Part shown: positions 17,947 through 26,872 of the stretch, piece by piece | Layout: each line of letters opens with the position of its first letter | Position numbering within the stretch: position 1 is the stretch's first letter | Source of the DNA: AVCC01 sp041736255 | Lineage (GTDB): Bacteria; Pseudomonadota; Gammaproteobacteria; Burkholderiales; Burkholderiaceae_D | Length of the DNA: 64,000 nt | Direction: 5' to 3' | Assembly: GCA_041736255.1 (NCBI GenBank) | Contig: JBGSTZ010000172.1 | Coordinates: 1 to 64,000, forward strand | Notes under the pieces: model-generated | The model's database searches: none | What the model was told of the DNA's origin: nothing | What the model saw: the letters and a program-made list of their open reading frames with translations, nothing else | Translations under genes and position numbers: made by a program

Positions 17947-18990
17947 ATGAAAAAATCGAGTTTCACCTTCATTGACCTTTTCGCCGGTATCGGCGGGCTA
18001 CGTCGAGGATTCGAATCCATCGGCGGCGAGTGTGTCTTTACAAGTGAGTGGGACAAATATTCCCAAGTCACTTATCGGGCAAATTATCCTTACGATAAAC
18101 ATCCAATTACTGGCGATATATGGCAGGTTGAACTTGATAACATCCCGACGCACGACGTCCTTTTGGGAGGTTTTCCTTGTCAGCCATTCTCGCTTGCCGG
18201 AGTTTCGAAGAAAAATTCACTTGGCCGGGCGCATGGATTCGCCTGCGAAACACAAGGCACTCTATTCTTCCGGGTTGCACAAATTATAAAGGCAAAACAG
18301 CCGAAAGCGTTCTTGCTCGAAAACGTCAAAAACCTCTTGAGTCACGACCGCGGCAATACCTTCCGAGTCATTCGAGAAGTTCTTGAGAAGGAGTTGGGGT
18401 ACCACATAGAGTGTAAGGTGATTGACGCAAAACGTTGGGTTCCCCAACACCGTGAACGCATCTTCATCGTCGGATTTAGGGACGACGTAGGTTTCGAGTG
18501 GCCAGATGAAGCATTATGGCCTTCCCCCGGTGTAGTGAAACTTGGAAGTATCCTTCACGAGAAAGAAGGTTGCGTGCACCCGAAGTACACGTTGAGTGAC
18601 AATCTCTGGACTTACCTTCAAGGTTACAGGAAGAAGCATGAGGCGAAAGGAAATGGTTTTGGCTTCACCCTTGTTGGGCCGAACGATACGACCCGTACAC
18701 TGTCTGCTCGCTACCACAAGGATGGGTCTGAAATACTTATTGACCAAGGTCCCAGAAAGAACCCGAGGCGCCTCACTCCTCGTGAGTGCGCACGTCTAAT
18801 GGGCTATGGAGATTCTTTTGTGATTCCCGAGAATGTGAGTGACACCCAGCTCTATCGTCAATTCGGTAACTCGGTAGTTGTCCCTGTAGTAGATGCAGTG
18901 GCAAGAGCGATGAAACCTTATATTCTAAAAAAGAAGAAGCACACCATCACAAGCACAAGCCATTTAAAGCTAGTCCGTTCTGCGGCCTGA
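17947..18990 (+). CDS. DNA (cytosine-5) methyltransferase, Dcm type
   Basis: 347 residues with all main C5-methyltransferase motifs in order: I FIDLFAGIGGLRRGFE (near residue 8), IV GGFPCQPFSLAG with catalytic Cys near 78, VI ENVKN near 124, VIII QHRERIFIVGF near 163, IX RLTPRECARLMGY and X RQFGNSVVVPVV near 305. The variable region before IX is short, as in monospecific Dcm-like enzymes. It starts the plus-strand half of a restriction locus. The Vsr gene follows 63 bases later, and an EcoRII-N protein lies opposite. By analogy with Dcm/EcoRII it may modify a CCWGG-like site, but specificity cannot be read from sequence. Confidence 0.95.
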   Translation: MKKSSFTFIDLFAGIGGLRRGFESIGGECVFTSEWDKYSQVTYRANYPYDKHPITGDIWQVELDNIPTHDVLLGGFPCQPFSLAGVSKKNSLGRAHGFACETQGTLFFRVAQIIKAKQPKAFLLENVKNLLSHDRGNTFRVIREVLEKELGYHIECKVIDAKRWVPQHRERIFIVGFRDDVGFEWPDEALWPSPGVVKLGSILHEKEGCVHPKYTLSDNLWTYLQGYRKKHEAKGNGFGFTLVGPNDTTRTLSARYHKDGSEILIDQGPRKNPRRLTPRECARLMGYGDSFVIPENVSDTQLYRQFGNSVVVPVVDAVARAMKPYILKKKKHTITSTSHLKLVRSAA

Positions 18991-19053
18991 GCATCGGGTG
19001 GTGGAAATGTCGGATTGTCGGCATCCGCCCACAATAACGGAGGTATAGCAGCA

Positions 19054-19488
19054 GTGGTCGATGTAGTGGACCGCGCCACCCGAAGCCGGATGATGTCGGG
19101 CATCAAGGGCAAGAACACAAAACCCGAGATACTTGTGCGCAGTATCTTGCACGCAAATGGTTTCCGATTTCGTTTGCATGTGCGCGAACTACCCGGTAAG
19201 CCAGATATTATTCTGCCGAAATGGAGGACCGTTGTCTTTGTACATGGCTGCTTCTGGCACGGTCATCAGTGTCGCCTCTTCAAATGGCCAGCCACAAATC
19301 AGGACTTTTGGCGGAAAAAAATTGAAACCAATTGCCATAAAGATTTGCAAAATAAACAGCAGCTTACGGCCCTTGGTTGGCGGGTTATAGAGATATGGGA
19401 GTGCTCCCTGCGAGGTAAGCCCGAACAGTTGGCGAGGGTTGGTGAGTCACTAAGCGCTAGTATTAGGGCGCAGGATACGACCCCGTAA
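19054..19488 (+). CDS. vsr: Very short patch repair endonuclease (Vsr)
   Basis: 144 residues from GTG 19054, with AACGGAGG about 11 bases upstream; an earlier TTG in frame is less likely. Vsr motifs are clear: RSRMMSGIKGKNTKPE near the start, GKPDIILPKWRTVVFVHGCF with the catalytic Asp, and WHGHQC with the metal/zinc-binding His and Cys. Vsr nicks 5' of T in T:G mismatches created by deamination of 5-methylcytosine, correcting the mutational cost of the adjacent methyltransferase. It is expected to be co-transcribed with it. The gene converges on the HNH gene. Confidence 0.93.
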   Translation: MVDVVDRATRSRMMSGIKGKNTKPEILVRSILHANGFRFRLHVRELPGKPDIILPKWRTVVFVHGCFWHGHQCRLFKWPATNQDFWRKKIETNCHKDLQNKQQLTALGWRVIEIWECSLRGKPEQLARVGESLSASIRAQDTTP

Positions 19489-19512
19489 AACAATAACGCT
19501 GCGGCGCCGACA

Positions 19513-19608
19513 TTACTCATAAGTTGGTAATTAAGACAACAATATTCTCCAATTATAGCTATAAAGCGCATGCACAAAATGTTGTCTAAGTTTCTGACTT
19601 ATGAGTAA
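19513..19608. repeat. 96-bp inverted-repeat element (MITE-like) between convergent genes
   Basis: A 29-base arm TTACTCATAAGT...AGACAACA at 19513-19541 is repeated inverted at 19580-19608; the outer 12 and inner 8 bases match perfectly. The 38-base centre is AT-rich. The right arm supplies the last codons and TAA stop (19599-19601) of the HNH gene. No clear target duplication. It could also act as a bidirectional terminator hairpin. Confidence 0.6.
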
Positions 19609-20483
19609 GCCACATCAATCGACACCAAATCCCTATTGGCGCGTCGAGCCACGAGAATAGCCTTCAGGTCTTCAATTCGCATAGTTGGGTCTACCCGATG
19701 TACCATCGAGTGGCAGTTGCTGCACAAAGGAACAAGGTCCAAAACTGGGTTAACGAAGTACCCATTTCCCATCTCGGACACGGGAGTCCTGTGATGAACC
19801 TCAATATAATCCTCTCCTAACTTTCCGTAGGCGTCAAAGAAGTCAAAGTCGCAAGCTTGGCACCGCGTTCCATAATGGACTATGCAGGCCGCGCGATTGG
19901 CGGGGCGTCGCTCGTACCTATTGACTTCAACCCGGATACGCGCTCCTTCCGGCAGACCTACTTCGTTGCAAGGGACTGTTTCGCCTGCGTCTTCAGATAC
20001 AAGCAGGGCTAACGCCATCGAAAAACAACTTGAAGTGGCCAACACCGCACAGTTAAATACATCGTCAGGTTGCAACTTACCCGATGGGACCCGCAAGCTA
20101 ACATCGAGTTCGACTCGCTTCCATGGGATATTAGGGTCCGGAAACACCTCTGCAGGATTGTCGTTTATACCTACGTATACCAAGGCTCCAGCATTTCGAG
20201 TTTGCGCCACAAGTGTTCCGAACGTGGCTCGTGCAGAAGCATCCGCTTCGGACATTCGGCGAAGTAAACTGGCAGCAAAGTTGTCCGCTCGAAAGCTTGC
20301 CTCAAGCTGTCGATGGGTGCGAGCGACAACGATACTAAAGCCAGTACCTCGGGCAAGGTCGGCTGGGCGGATTGTGGGAAAAATACCACCATCTATGGTC
20401 TCCGACTCGACCTTGATTGCCAAACCAAAGCGCGATTCGAGCCTTCGTCCCAGCTCCTCCATGTTCACGCAAGCAGACATCAC
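19599..20483 (-). CDS. HNH endonuclease of the MORC-type restriction locus
   Basis: 294 residues. The C-terminal third is an HNH/McrA-like nuclease: CQACDFDFFDAYG, YIEVHHRTPVSEMG (HH of the motif), LVPLCSNCHSMVHR (zinc Cys pair and last His). The N-terminal 200 residues have no recognised fold and may bind modified or bound DNA. Its start overlaps the end of the GHKL ATPase gene by four bases, making it the last gene of a four-gene minus-strand operon. It is the likely DNA-cleaving subunit. The stop codon lies inside an inverted-repeat element, so the C-terminus may be altered by that insertion. Confidence 0.88.
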   Translation of the reverse strand: MMSACVNMEELGRRLESRFGLAIKVESETIDGGIFPTIRPADLARGTGFSIVVARTHRQLEASFRADNFAASLLRRMSEADASARATFGTLVAQTRNAGALVYVGINDNPAEVFPDPNIPWKRVELDVSLRVPSGKLQPDDVFNCAVLATSSCFSMALALLVSEDAGETVPCNEVGLPEGARIRVEVNRYERRPANRAACIVHYGTRCQACDFDFFDAYGKLGEDYIEVHHRTPVSEMGNGYFVNPVLDLVPLCSNCHSMVHRVDPTMRIEDLKAILVARRANRDLVSIDVAYS

Positions 20484-22078
20484 TCACCCTCTGCCTCAGG
20501 AACATCAGGCAAATCAGCGACAAGCCTTTTCAAGTTTCTTGACACTTCAACACGAAACTCTTCAAATGCATCCTTAGTTTCGTCGTTAATGTTGTTAAGT
20601 TCTGCCTGTGCCAGCGCCCAGAGCAAATAATCGAGCGCTTGGATTACAGTACTGTTTGCCTTATTCGGGAGATACGCCTTTGAGTAAAACGGGTGCCCCG
20701 TATTCAGCGCAACCGCCGCAGAGCCACCTTTCCCGAGCGTAGGCTCCCATAGAACACCGCTCTCCAATGTCTTCGCAGTCATGATATGAACAGGGCCGCT
20801 TTCTTCTGAATCGATAATTCGCAGAATTGCCGTCGTCGACCCAGAGTTGTTTTTGACCATCACCTTCCCCGTCTTTGGGTCGACAATAGAAACCTGTGCC
20901 GTAGTTAGGCCGCCGGCCTTTTGATGAATAACATTGCTTGACGGTGTATGAAGAAGTGCCGCAGCTCCTGTTGCCACACTCGCTGCACCGCGACGATAAC
21001 GAAGCTCTGCCTCACGACGCGGACCTGACAAAAACTGGTCACGGAGCCATTCATACAGCTTCTCGTTGAGAAGTATTCGCGATTTCTTGATATCGACCTG
21101 AAATGCATCGTCGAGAGTGTGGTCGAACGATAGCTCAACGCGCAGCAGCGAGTAATGAGGCTCCTGCTTGTACATACCCATCCAGTCTGGCCCATGAATA
21201 AGTCGGTTCTCGCGGTATACATAAACCCCTTGACGCTCGTTCGATACCCGAGCTGAATTCCGGGTGTCGTCGCGGGAGAATTCTTCTTTACGAGGCAGGA
21301 TAAATGCCCGGATATTAAATGATGTCTTTGACCCGTTTGACAACTCAACAGGCACGTTCTGCTCCGCAACTGGAACCTTGGTCTCAACCAAGCAGAACGG
21401 GTCCCAAGCTTCAACATCACTCCTATTCAGCTTGATGCGGAGATTCTTTTCTCTGGTATCTGCGATGTCAATGAAGCGCTGATAGACCGTTGCAACGTGG
21501 TCTCGCAACGAGGACTCTATCTTGTCAATGGCCTTCTTGAATGGTCGCGCAGTTCTGTCCCTGTACCCCTCGAGCAATCGGTCGACTTGCTCCCACAACA
21601 CAACTGTCCCCGAGTTACCTATGGCTACCTCGTCGAGGAGTTGCGACTCGGCTGGGTCAGGCGTAGTCAGCTCCAAATCCCAGCTGTTCTGAGCGGCCAT
21701 TGCATTCAAGTCCCAAGTAGCACGTAGTGCTGAGCCAGTTGAAGGTCGAGAAACAACAGATAGTCTGCGACAAAAGGCTGTCGAAGCAGTCTTGAGGCCC
21801 AAGCCGAATTTGCCGAGGCTTTTTGCACTCGGACGACGTTTTGAGCCATATTTCATGGCGTTAATGAGGTCCGCCTCGTCCATTCCACATCCATTGTCCC
21901 CGACCGACACGACAATATTCCCCGCGAAATCAGCTCCAAGGCTAACTTCAATGAGTGATGCTCCCGCAGCTATTGAGTTATCAATAACATCTGCAACCGC
22001 AGTATTGAAGTCGTATCCGGTATCGCGAAGCCCCTCGCTTATGCGAGCGACATCTGGTGGCACGTTAATAGTAGTCAT
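20480..22078 (-). CDS. GHKL (MORC/MutL-like) ATPase
   Basis: 532 residues with a Bergerat ATP-binding fold at the N-terminus: FNTAVADVIDNSIAAGA (motif I, the Asn binds Mg-ATP), VGDNGCGMDEADL (motif II) and SLGKFGLGLKTAS (motif III lid). The order and spacing match prokaryotic MORC-type ATPases described in restriction loci (Iyer, Abhiman and Aravind 2008). The region after residue 200 resembles the S5-like second domain; no zinc finger is seen. It sits in an operon between EcoRII-N and HNH proteins. It probably acts as an ATP-driven DNA clamp that couples recognition to cleavage. Confidence 0.9.
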   Translation of the reverse strand: MTTINVPPDVARISEGLRDTGYDFNTAVADVIDNSIAAGASLIEVSLGADFAGNIVVSVGDNGCGMDEADLINAMKYGSKRRPSAKSLGKFGLGLKTASTAFCRRLSVVSRPSTGSALRATWDLNAMAAQNSWDLELTTPDPAESQLLDEVAIGNSGTVVLWEQVDRLLEGYRDRTARPFKKAIDKIESSLRDHVATVYQRFIDIADTREKNLRIKLNRSDVEAWDPFCLVETKVPVAEQNVPVELSNGSKTSFNIRAFILPRKEEFSRDDTRNSARVSNERQGVYVYRENRLIHGPDWMGMYKQEPHYSLLRVELSFDHTLDDAFQVDIKKSRILLNEKLYEWLRDQFLSGPRREAELRYRRGAASVATGAAALLHTPSSNVIHQKAGGLTTAQVSIVDPKTGKVMVKNNSGSTTAILRIIDSEESGPVHIMTAKTLESGVLWEPTLGKGGSAAVALNTGHPFYSKAYLPNKANSTVIQALDYLLWALAQAELNNINDETKDAFEEFRVEVSRNLKRLVADLPDVPEAEGE

Positions 22079-22093
22079 ACTTGGCCTATGTGT

Positions 22094-22522
22094 TCAACGT
22101 ATTCTGATGACTTTCCATCCGCCGGAAAGTACAAGCACACCATCGGTAGAAATCGGGGTTGAGGCAGCAGGCATGCGAGCTAAGTCAATGACATATGACC
22201 CATTATCATCTCTTGTAAAAATGAGTTCATCGCCTACCTTAGCGTCTGCAGCTCGCAGATACTTGGTCATGACTGTCAGACGAAATTCATTCCGTGTGCC
22301 TCCGAAGAAGCGATTATTGTAGTAGATGAAGTTAAACTCCCAACGCGTGGCATCGGAGCGTTCCCGCATAACGAGAGTCATACGTGGATTTTTAGCCGCG
22401 CGGTCCAAATCCGGAAAGAACGACAGAATCTGCTCCTCTTTCGGAACCAATATGCCCGCTTGGTGCCCTCCTGTTTCACCGACATCGTTGGCGCTTAGCC
22501 TCTTGCGAATTTCGTTTGTCAT
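22094..22522 (-). CDS. EcoRII N-terminal effector-domain protein
   Basis: 142 residues, reading LSANDVGETGGHQAGILVPK, then WEFNFIYYNNRFFGGTRNEF and RLTVMTKYLRAADAKVGDEL. This is the pattern of the EcoRII-N (B3-like pseudobarrel) DNA-recognition domain, which in EcoRII binds a second CCWGG site as effector. Here it is a stand-alone protein with no nuclease domain. It is translationally coupled to the SNF2 gene by a four-base overlap and lies 15 bases before the GHKL gene. It likely provides sequence recognition for the complex. A short linker after residue 110 ends in a basic tail. Confidence 0.85.
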   Translation of the reverse strand: MTNEIRKRLSANDVGETGGHQAGILVPKEEQILSFFPDLDRAAKNPRMTLVMRERSDATRWEFNFIYYNNRFFGGTRNEFRLTVMTKYLRAADAKVGDELIFTRDDNGSYVIDLARMPAASTPISTDGVLVLSGGWKVIRIR

Positions 22523-24423
22523 TGTTCAAGTTCCTGAAATGCTGAAAGTGGGGATATTTGCAGCGCGCGGGCAATCTGAAACGGTTCAACGTCACCCTCG
22601 TGCCCTGTCACAGCCTCACTAGCAAGCTGACGCTTGAAGCCTGCCCGGTCCATCATTACTTCCTCTACAGTATCAACAAAAAATAGGTGGTGAATAGTTA
22701 CAGGACGCTTCTGCTTTCTTCTATAGGCACGACCCGATGCTTGGTCCGTCAGTGCGGGGTTCCACTCAGGGTTGTAATGGATGACGTGATTGGCCGCCGT
22801 GATGTTGAGCCCTGTACCCGCCGCCTTCGGGTTCAAGAACAGTGCGCCATATCCCTTGTAGTCGAAAAAGGCATCGACAGTCGGTTGTCGCGACGGAACG
22901 GCCACGCGTCCGTCAATGTAGTCGAAAAAGCCTTTTTTGAAACGACGAGGAATATCAGCCATCAGGAGGTCAACGACGCCTTGGTAGGTCGAAAACACAA
23001 GAACCTTTTCTCCAGCACTGAATGCTTCATCCAAAATTTCCAGCATTCGCGCATACTTTGGCATATCAAATGACGGGTCGCTGTCCCAAGCTCCTGAAAG
23101 AGCGGGATGTGCGCTGTACACGCGCAGCCTGGTGGTAGCCACGAGTCCACCGGCAGGTCCGTACTCAGCAAGGGTCTCATTCCTAAGGGTTTCATAGCCT
23201 TCGGCCAAAGTGCGACTCATTCGGAGCGGCTGCGGAATCTCAATTTTCTCAGGAAGGTCTTTGGCGACATCCACAACCCTTCGCCTAAGCAAAAGCGGGG
23301 CAACTACCGGTGCAAGCCGGGAAGCATCGGATACTCCATCGCTGAATTCTTTCTGGAAAGAGGCCAAGTCACCGAGAAGTCCAGGTAGAGCAAAGTCAGC
23401 CAAGGACCAAAGGTCTTCCAACTGGTTTTCAACTGGCGTACCTGTAACAGCAAGCGACACTCGCCGGGGCAGCCGCTTCACAGAAATGGTTCTTAGTGCC
23501 TTCGGATTTTTGATATTTTGCGCTTCATCGAGCACGAGGATGTTCCAAGTTATGGCTGAAAGCAGCAGCTCATCTCGAATGACCGTGTCATAGGAAATAA
23601 TCGTGACATCAAAACCAGTCAACTTCGCCGCCACCCCTGGCCGAAGGGAGCCAGCATGGACATGAACAGACAAGCTTGGCGCAAACTGCGCAAGTTCCCG
23701 GCGCCAATTTTCCAGCAAGGTAGCAGGCGCCACTACTAGGGATGTATGGCGTGAAGCATTTTTTTCGATTTGAAGCAGAGCGATAACCTGAAGCGTCTTT
23801 CCCAGCCCCATCTCGTCCGCAAGAACACATCCAACCCCTTGTTCCGCCACGACTTTCAGAAACGCGACGCCGCCTATTTGATAAGGATAGAGAGACGCGA
23901 CGAGACCTGGAATAGGCTGAGCTTGCGATTCTGCGCCGGATGCAATCGCTTCCGAAGTCGTCAAGACTTCATCTACGAGCCGGACTGGACGGTCCACTCG
24001 GGTCCGCATTGCCACAAGCGCCCCTATTGTTAGTAATTTTCCTTCCAAAGCTCCGACCGAACGCGCCCATTCCCTAGCGGAATCGACGGTATCGACTTGC
24101 ACCGGATACCAACGATTGTTGGCAATCACTTGGTCTGCACGATTCGTAAATGGGACAAAACCAGCCTCTGTCTCTACACCGACTGCAACAAAAAGCTGCT
24201 GTCCGGTTCCAAAGACACGGATAGCAGCCTCAGCTGGAAACTTTGAAAATGAAAGATGAGGGAGACCCTTGGAGGGATGCGAATCAATGGTATGGCCTCG
24301 GACAGACTGGAAGCGACCAAAAACCGCTTGGAATACTTCCATTGCAGTTAGGCGAAGCACCAACCCCGCTTCAGTTTTCAGGCCAATCTGACCATCCTGC
24401 TCACACCAAACTGCTACACTCAT
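22519..24423 (-). CDS. SNF2-family DNA translocase of the restriction locus
   Basis: 634 residues. Superfamily II motifs: GVGCVLADEMGLGKTLQVIA (Walker A, near residue 206), LVLDEAQNIKNP (DEAQ box near 305), AVTGTPVENQLEDLWS, and a C-terminal helicase lobe with AAGTGLNITAANHVIHYNPE and SGRAYRRKQKRPV (motif VI-like). The first 190 residues are unassigned and may contact DNA or partners. It is the first gene of the minus-strand operon. SNF2 ATPases translocate on duplex DNA; here it likely loads or moves the GHKL-HNH complex. Confidence 0.92.
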   Translation of the reverse strand: MSVAVWCEQDGQIGLKTEAGLVLRLTAMEVFQAVFGRFQSVRGHTIDSHPSKGLPHLSFSKFPAEAAIRVFGTGQQLFVAVGVETEAGFVPFTNRADQVIANNRWYPVQVDTVDSAREWARSVGALEGKLLTIGALVAMRTRVDRPVRLVDEVLTTSEAIASGAESQAQPIPGLVASLYPYQIGGVAFLKVVAEQGVGCVLADEMGLGKTLQVIALLQIEKNASRHTSLVVAPATLLENWRRELAQFAPSLSVHVHAGSLRPGVAAKLTGFDVTIISYDTVIRDELLLSAITWNILVLDEAQNIKNPKALRTISVKRLPRRVSLAVTGTPVENQLEDLWSLADFALPGLLGDLASFQKEFSDGVSDASRLAPVVAPLLLRRRVVDVAKDLPEKIEIPQPLRMSRTLAEGYETLRNETLAEYGPAGGLVATTRLRVYSAHPALSGAWDSDPSFDMPKYARMLEILDEAFSAGEKVLVFSTYQGVVDLLMADIPRRFKKGFFDYIDGRVAVPSRQPTVDAFFDYKGYGALFLNPKAAGTGLNITAANHVIHYNPEWNPALTDQASGRAYRRKQKRPVTIHHLFFVDTVEEVMMDRAGFKRQLASEAVTGHEGDVEPFQIARALQISPLSAFQELEQ

Positions 24424-25636
24424 CCTGAAATGGCCTTATTACCCTGTTTAGATTTCTAACATATACGATGAACAATACCGACTTGCGGCTTCTCGCCTGA
24501 CAAACCATACGTGCGGCGACAACCAAGGATAAGCGCAGAAAGCATATTCGAGAAGGGGCGGTTTTCGTGCGCAAAAGTCATCAAAACAGCCCCATACTCC
24601 CCAGCAACACCAGTAAACTAATGCACTTGGTCTTTCACTCGTACACTTTTCGCCCTATCTAAATTGCTATTTTACAACATACACACTGTATCGTTGAATG
24701 AAGCAAGTGTAAATGTGCATCGTGCTGTTTTATTGTGGTTCGTAAAAGTCGGAACCGAATATGCACTAACTCAGATTGTCGGCAAAGCCATTGACACCAA
24801 CGAATGCGGGTCTGCCAATTTAAATAGCAGAAGCGTGATATACCGATTTTAGTGGTCTGGCTGCAATTTGACCTCAAACCCCCATCACACACCCCGCTTC
24901 TGCTGCAGGCTCCCACTGTAAGCCGTTGGCCAACGACCTGCGTCAGGCTAGCTTAGTGGATGACCACGGCCGACCGAAGATGGAGCCGACAGCTTGGGCG
25001 CTCGCGCACATCATCGCTTCCGAAGCAGGCGTCCCTCCCAATGCGAACCGCGTGTCAAAAACCAGCGTCATGCTCGTTTGGTTGGTGGCCACGTCCGGTC
25101 GATGACGATACAGGCGGCTTGGCTACTGACTCCCTTGCTAACTGCCGTAGCTGCTTAATGGCAGCAATTAGCGCGTGATTGTGGACGCATATCCTTGGTG
25201 ACGAACCCAGCTGGTCAAAACTACTTACAAACGAAAAATGACCGTGTTTTTTTGAACGTATCGCCGAGAACGCTCTGCGTAACACATTTAAAAATCCGCA
25301 TGGTCAAATTACACAGGTCGGTCACTCGGACTCAGCTGAACAAACTGAGGATGCATTTCGGTCATTTTGGCCAAACAACCAAACTAAAATGAGCGAACTC
25401 GGGAGCGCTCCACGAGCGTTGTTGAGCTGACTCAGCGCCCTCCTCCATCTCAGCAAAGGCCTATCTCCATGGATTGGCTAGCGTCCATGCCCTTCCCGTC
25501 CTTGGAAACTGCTTTAAGTATTCCGCCAATCTGATAAGGTAACTTGCCCCATTGCAACCTGCATCGTAGAATTCGGATTTGGATGAACCTGCTTCTCGGG
25601 ACCTTAAGCAACAAGTTGGATGCAAATTGGAAATAT
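24424..25636. other. Divergent intergenic region between two defence operons
   Basis: It separates the minus-strand MORC-type operon from the plus-strand DUF6361-PLD-helicase operon and should hold both promoters. A stretch from 24918 reads KPLANDLRQASLVDDHGRPK, then AWALAHIIASEAGVPPNANR, and looks like a remnant of an unknown gene. The rest is AT-rich without recognised content. Confidence 0.4.
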
Positions 25637-26872
25637 ATGATTAGACTTGGGTGGGTGGATTTTTCTTCCGATGACCGCACGCGCGTGCAAGAAGTTCTCG
25701 CTTTTCTCAAGGAACCGGGAACACTGGATGAACTGGGAATAGGTCAGGTTCGAGATGCCTTCTCGGACCTACTATTCCCGGGGTTTTCGACCATTCAGAC
25801 CAAAGCGAGGTATTTCTTAGCGGTTCCACACATATTCCTCGATTGGGCAAATCTGTCTCCGAAGGAGCGTCGCAGTCGGCCACTTGAGGAGTATTTAAAA
25901 AAAGCTGAAAACGAACTCGCCCAGTCGCTCAAGACGAATCATGCGTCTGCGGGGCTTCCTTTTGATGGCATTATCGGTCATACAATGGTCGAATACGGCG
26001 GTGTGGCTCGCCGTCCATCATCCACCTATTGGAACGGACTGCGCCTTTTCAACATCGTTAATACGCCTAAGTCGCTCGCTGAATTTTGCCGGGATTGGAA
26101 GCAAGATGACGGTGATTACAGCTCCGTGGATGCTGAAGAGGGGAATGATGACCCTGACCACCGTTTTGAGTCCGCTGTCAGCCGTCCTCCTGGTGCACGG
26201 AATACTTGGCGCGATGGGCTCACGCTCAAGCTTAATAAAGCTGAAGCAGATTTTTTATCCACACGTTTTTGTACTGTAAAAGAATTGTCGGACTCCGTGG
26301 CCGGGCAACTGCTAACAGCAAAATTGGCTGACAAAGCCTTAGATTACCAACAGTTTGCTGCGTTCAGTGCCTGGGCTTCTCAACAGCCTAGCCTAAGTTT
26401 AATTTCTCGCAAACGCATCGCCAGCGCTCAACGCTTTAGCGATGCAATCGAGGGCGCGCATATCATTTTCAATGAACTGCTTGCTCGTGAGCTTGAGGAT
26501 GGCGACTTGGCTGAGCGGTGTGTGAAATATTTTGGGAGCTGGAGTGCGCGCGTCGCTCAATCAAATGTGTTTCATGGCGAAGCAGCACTGGAATGGTTGG
26601 GCGGGCCGCGTTCTATGGGAATAAAAGTGCGTCCGCAGACTGTCGACTTTCTAACTGACTGGAACGACGCAATGTGCAAGTCTCCGTCTGCGAAGAAGCT
26701 GGAGGAACTCGTTCGCGTGCAAGCATTAAGGAACAAACCGGGACGTTCTTTGCTTGTGCGTTTACCGCGCACTAAATCTCATTGGTATGGCATGAAGGAA
26801 CTGGAATACCGATGGCCGACCGTGCGCGGCATGTTGCATGACGTAATTGAAGGTAAAAAATGCTCAATGTGA
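25637..26872 (+). CDS. DUF6361-like protein, first gene of a PLD-helicase operon
   Basis: 411 residues starting MIRLGWVDFSSDDRTRVQEV, which resembles the conserved beginning of DUF6361 proteins. The frame is open back to 25544, but ATG 25637 gives the family N-terminus. Features seen: FSDLLFPGFSTIQTKARYFL near residue 55, GLPFDGIIGHTMVEYGG near 108 and SSTYWNGLRLFNI near 130. No catalytic motif is evident. It overlaps the next gene by 13 bases, so it belongs to the same transcript as the PLD-like and helicase genes. Its role is probably a structural or sensor subunit (inference). Confidence 0.7.
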   Translation: MIRLGWVDFSSDDRTRVQEVLAFLKEPGTLDELGIGQVRDAFSDLLFPGFSTIQTKARYFLAVPHIFLDWANLSPKERRSRPLEEYLKKAENELAQSLKTNHASAGLPFDGIIGHTMVEYGGVARRPSSTYWNGLRLFNIVNTPKSLAEFCRDWKQDDGDYSSVDAEEGNDDPDHRFESAVSRPPGARNTWRDGLTLKLNKAEADFLSTRFCTVKELSDSVAGQLLTAKLADKALDYQQFAAFSAWASQQPSLSLISRKRIASAQRFSDAIEGAHIIFNELLARELEDGDLAERCVKYFGSWSARVAQSNVFHGEAALEWLGGPRSMGIKVRPQTVDFLTDWNDAMCKSPSAKKLEELVRVQALRNKPGRSLLVRLPRTKSHWYGMKELEYRWPTVRGMLHDVIEGKKCSM

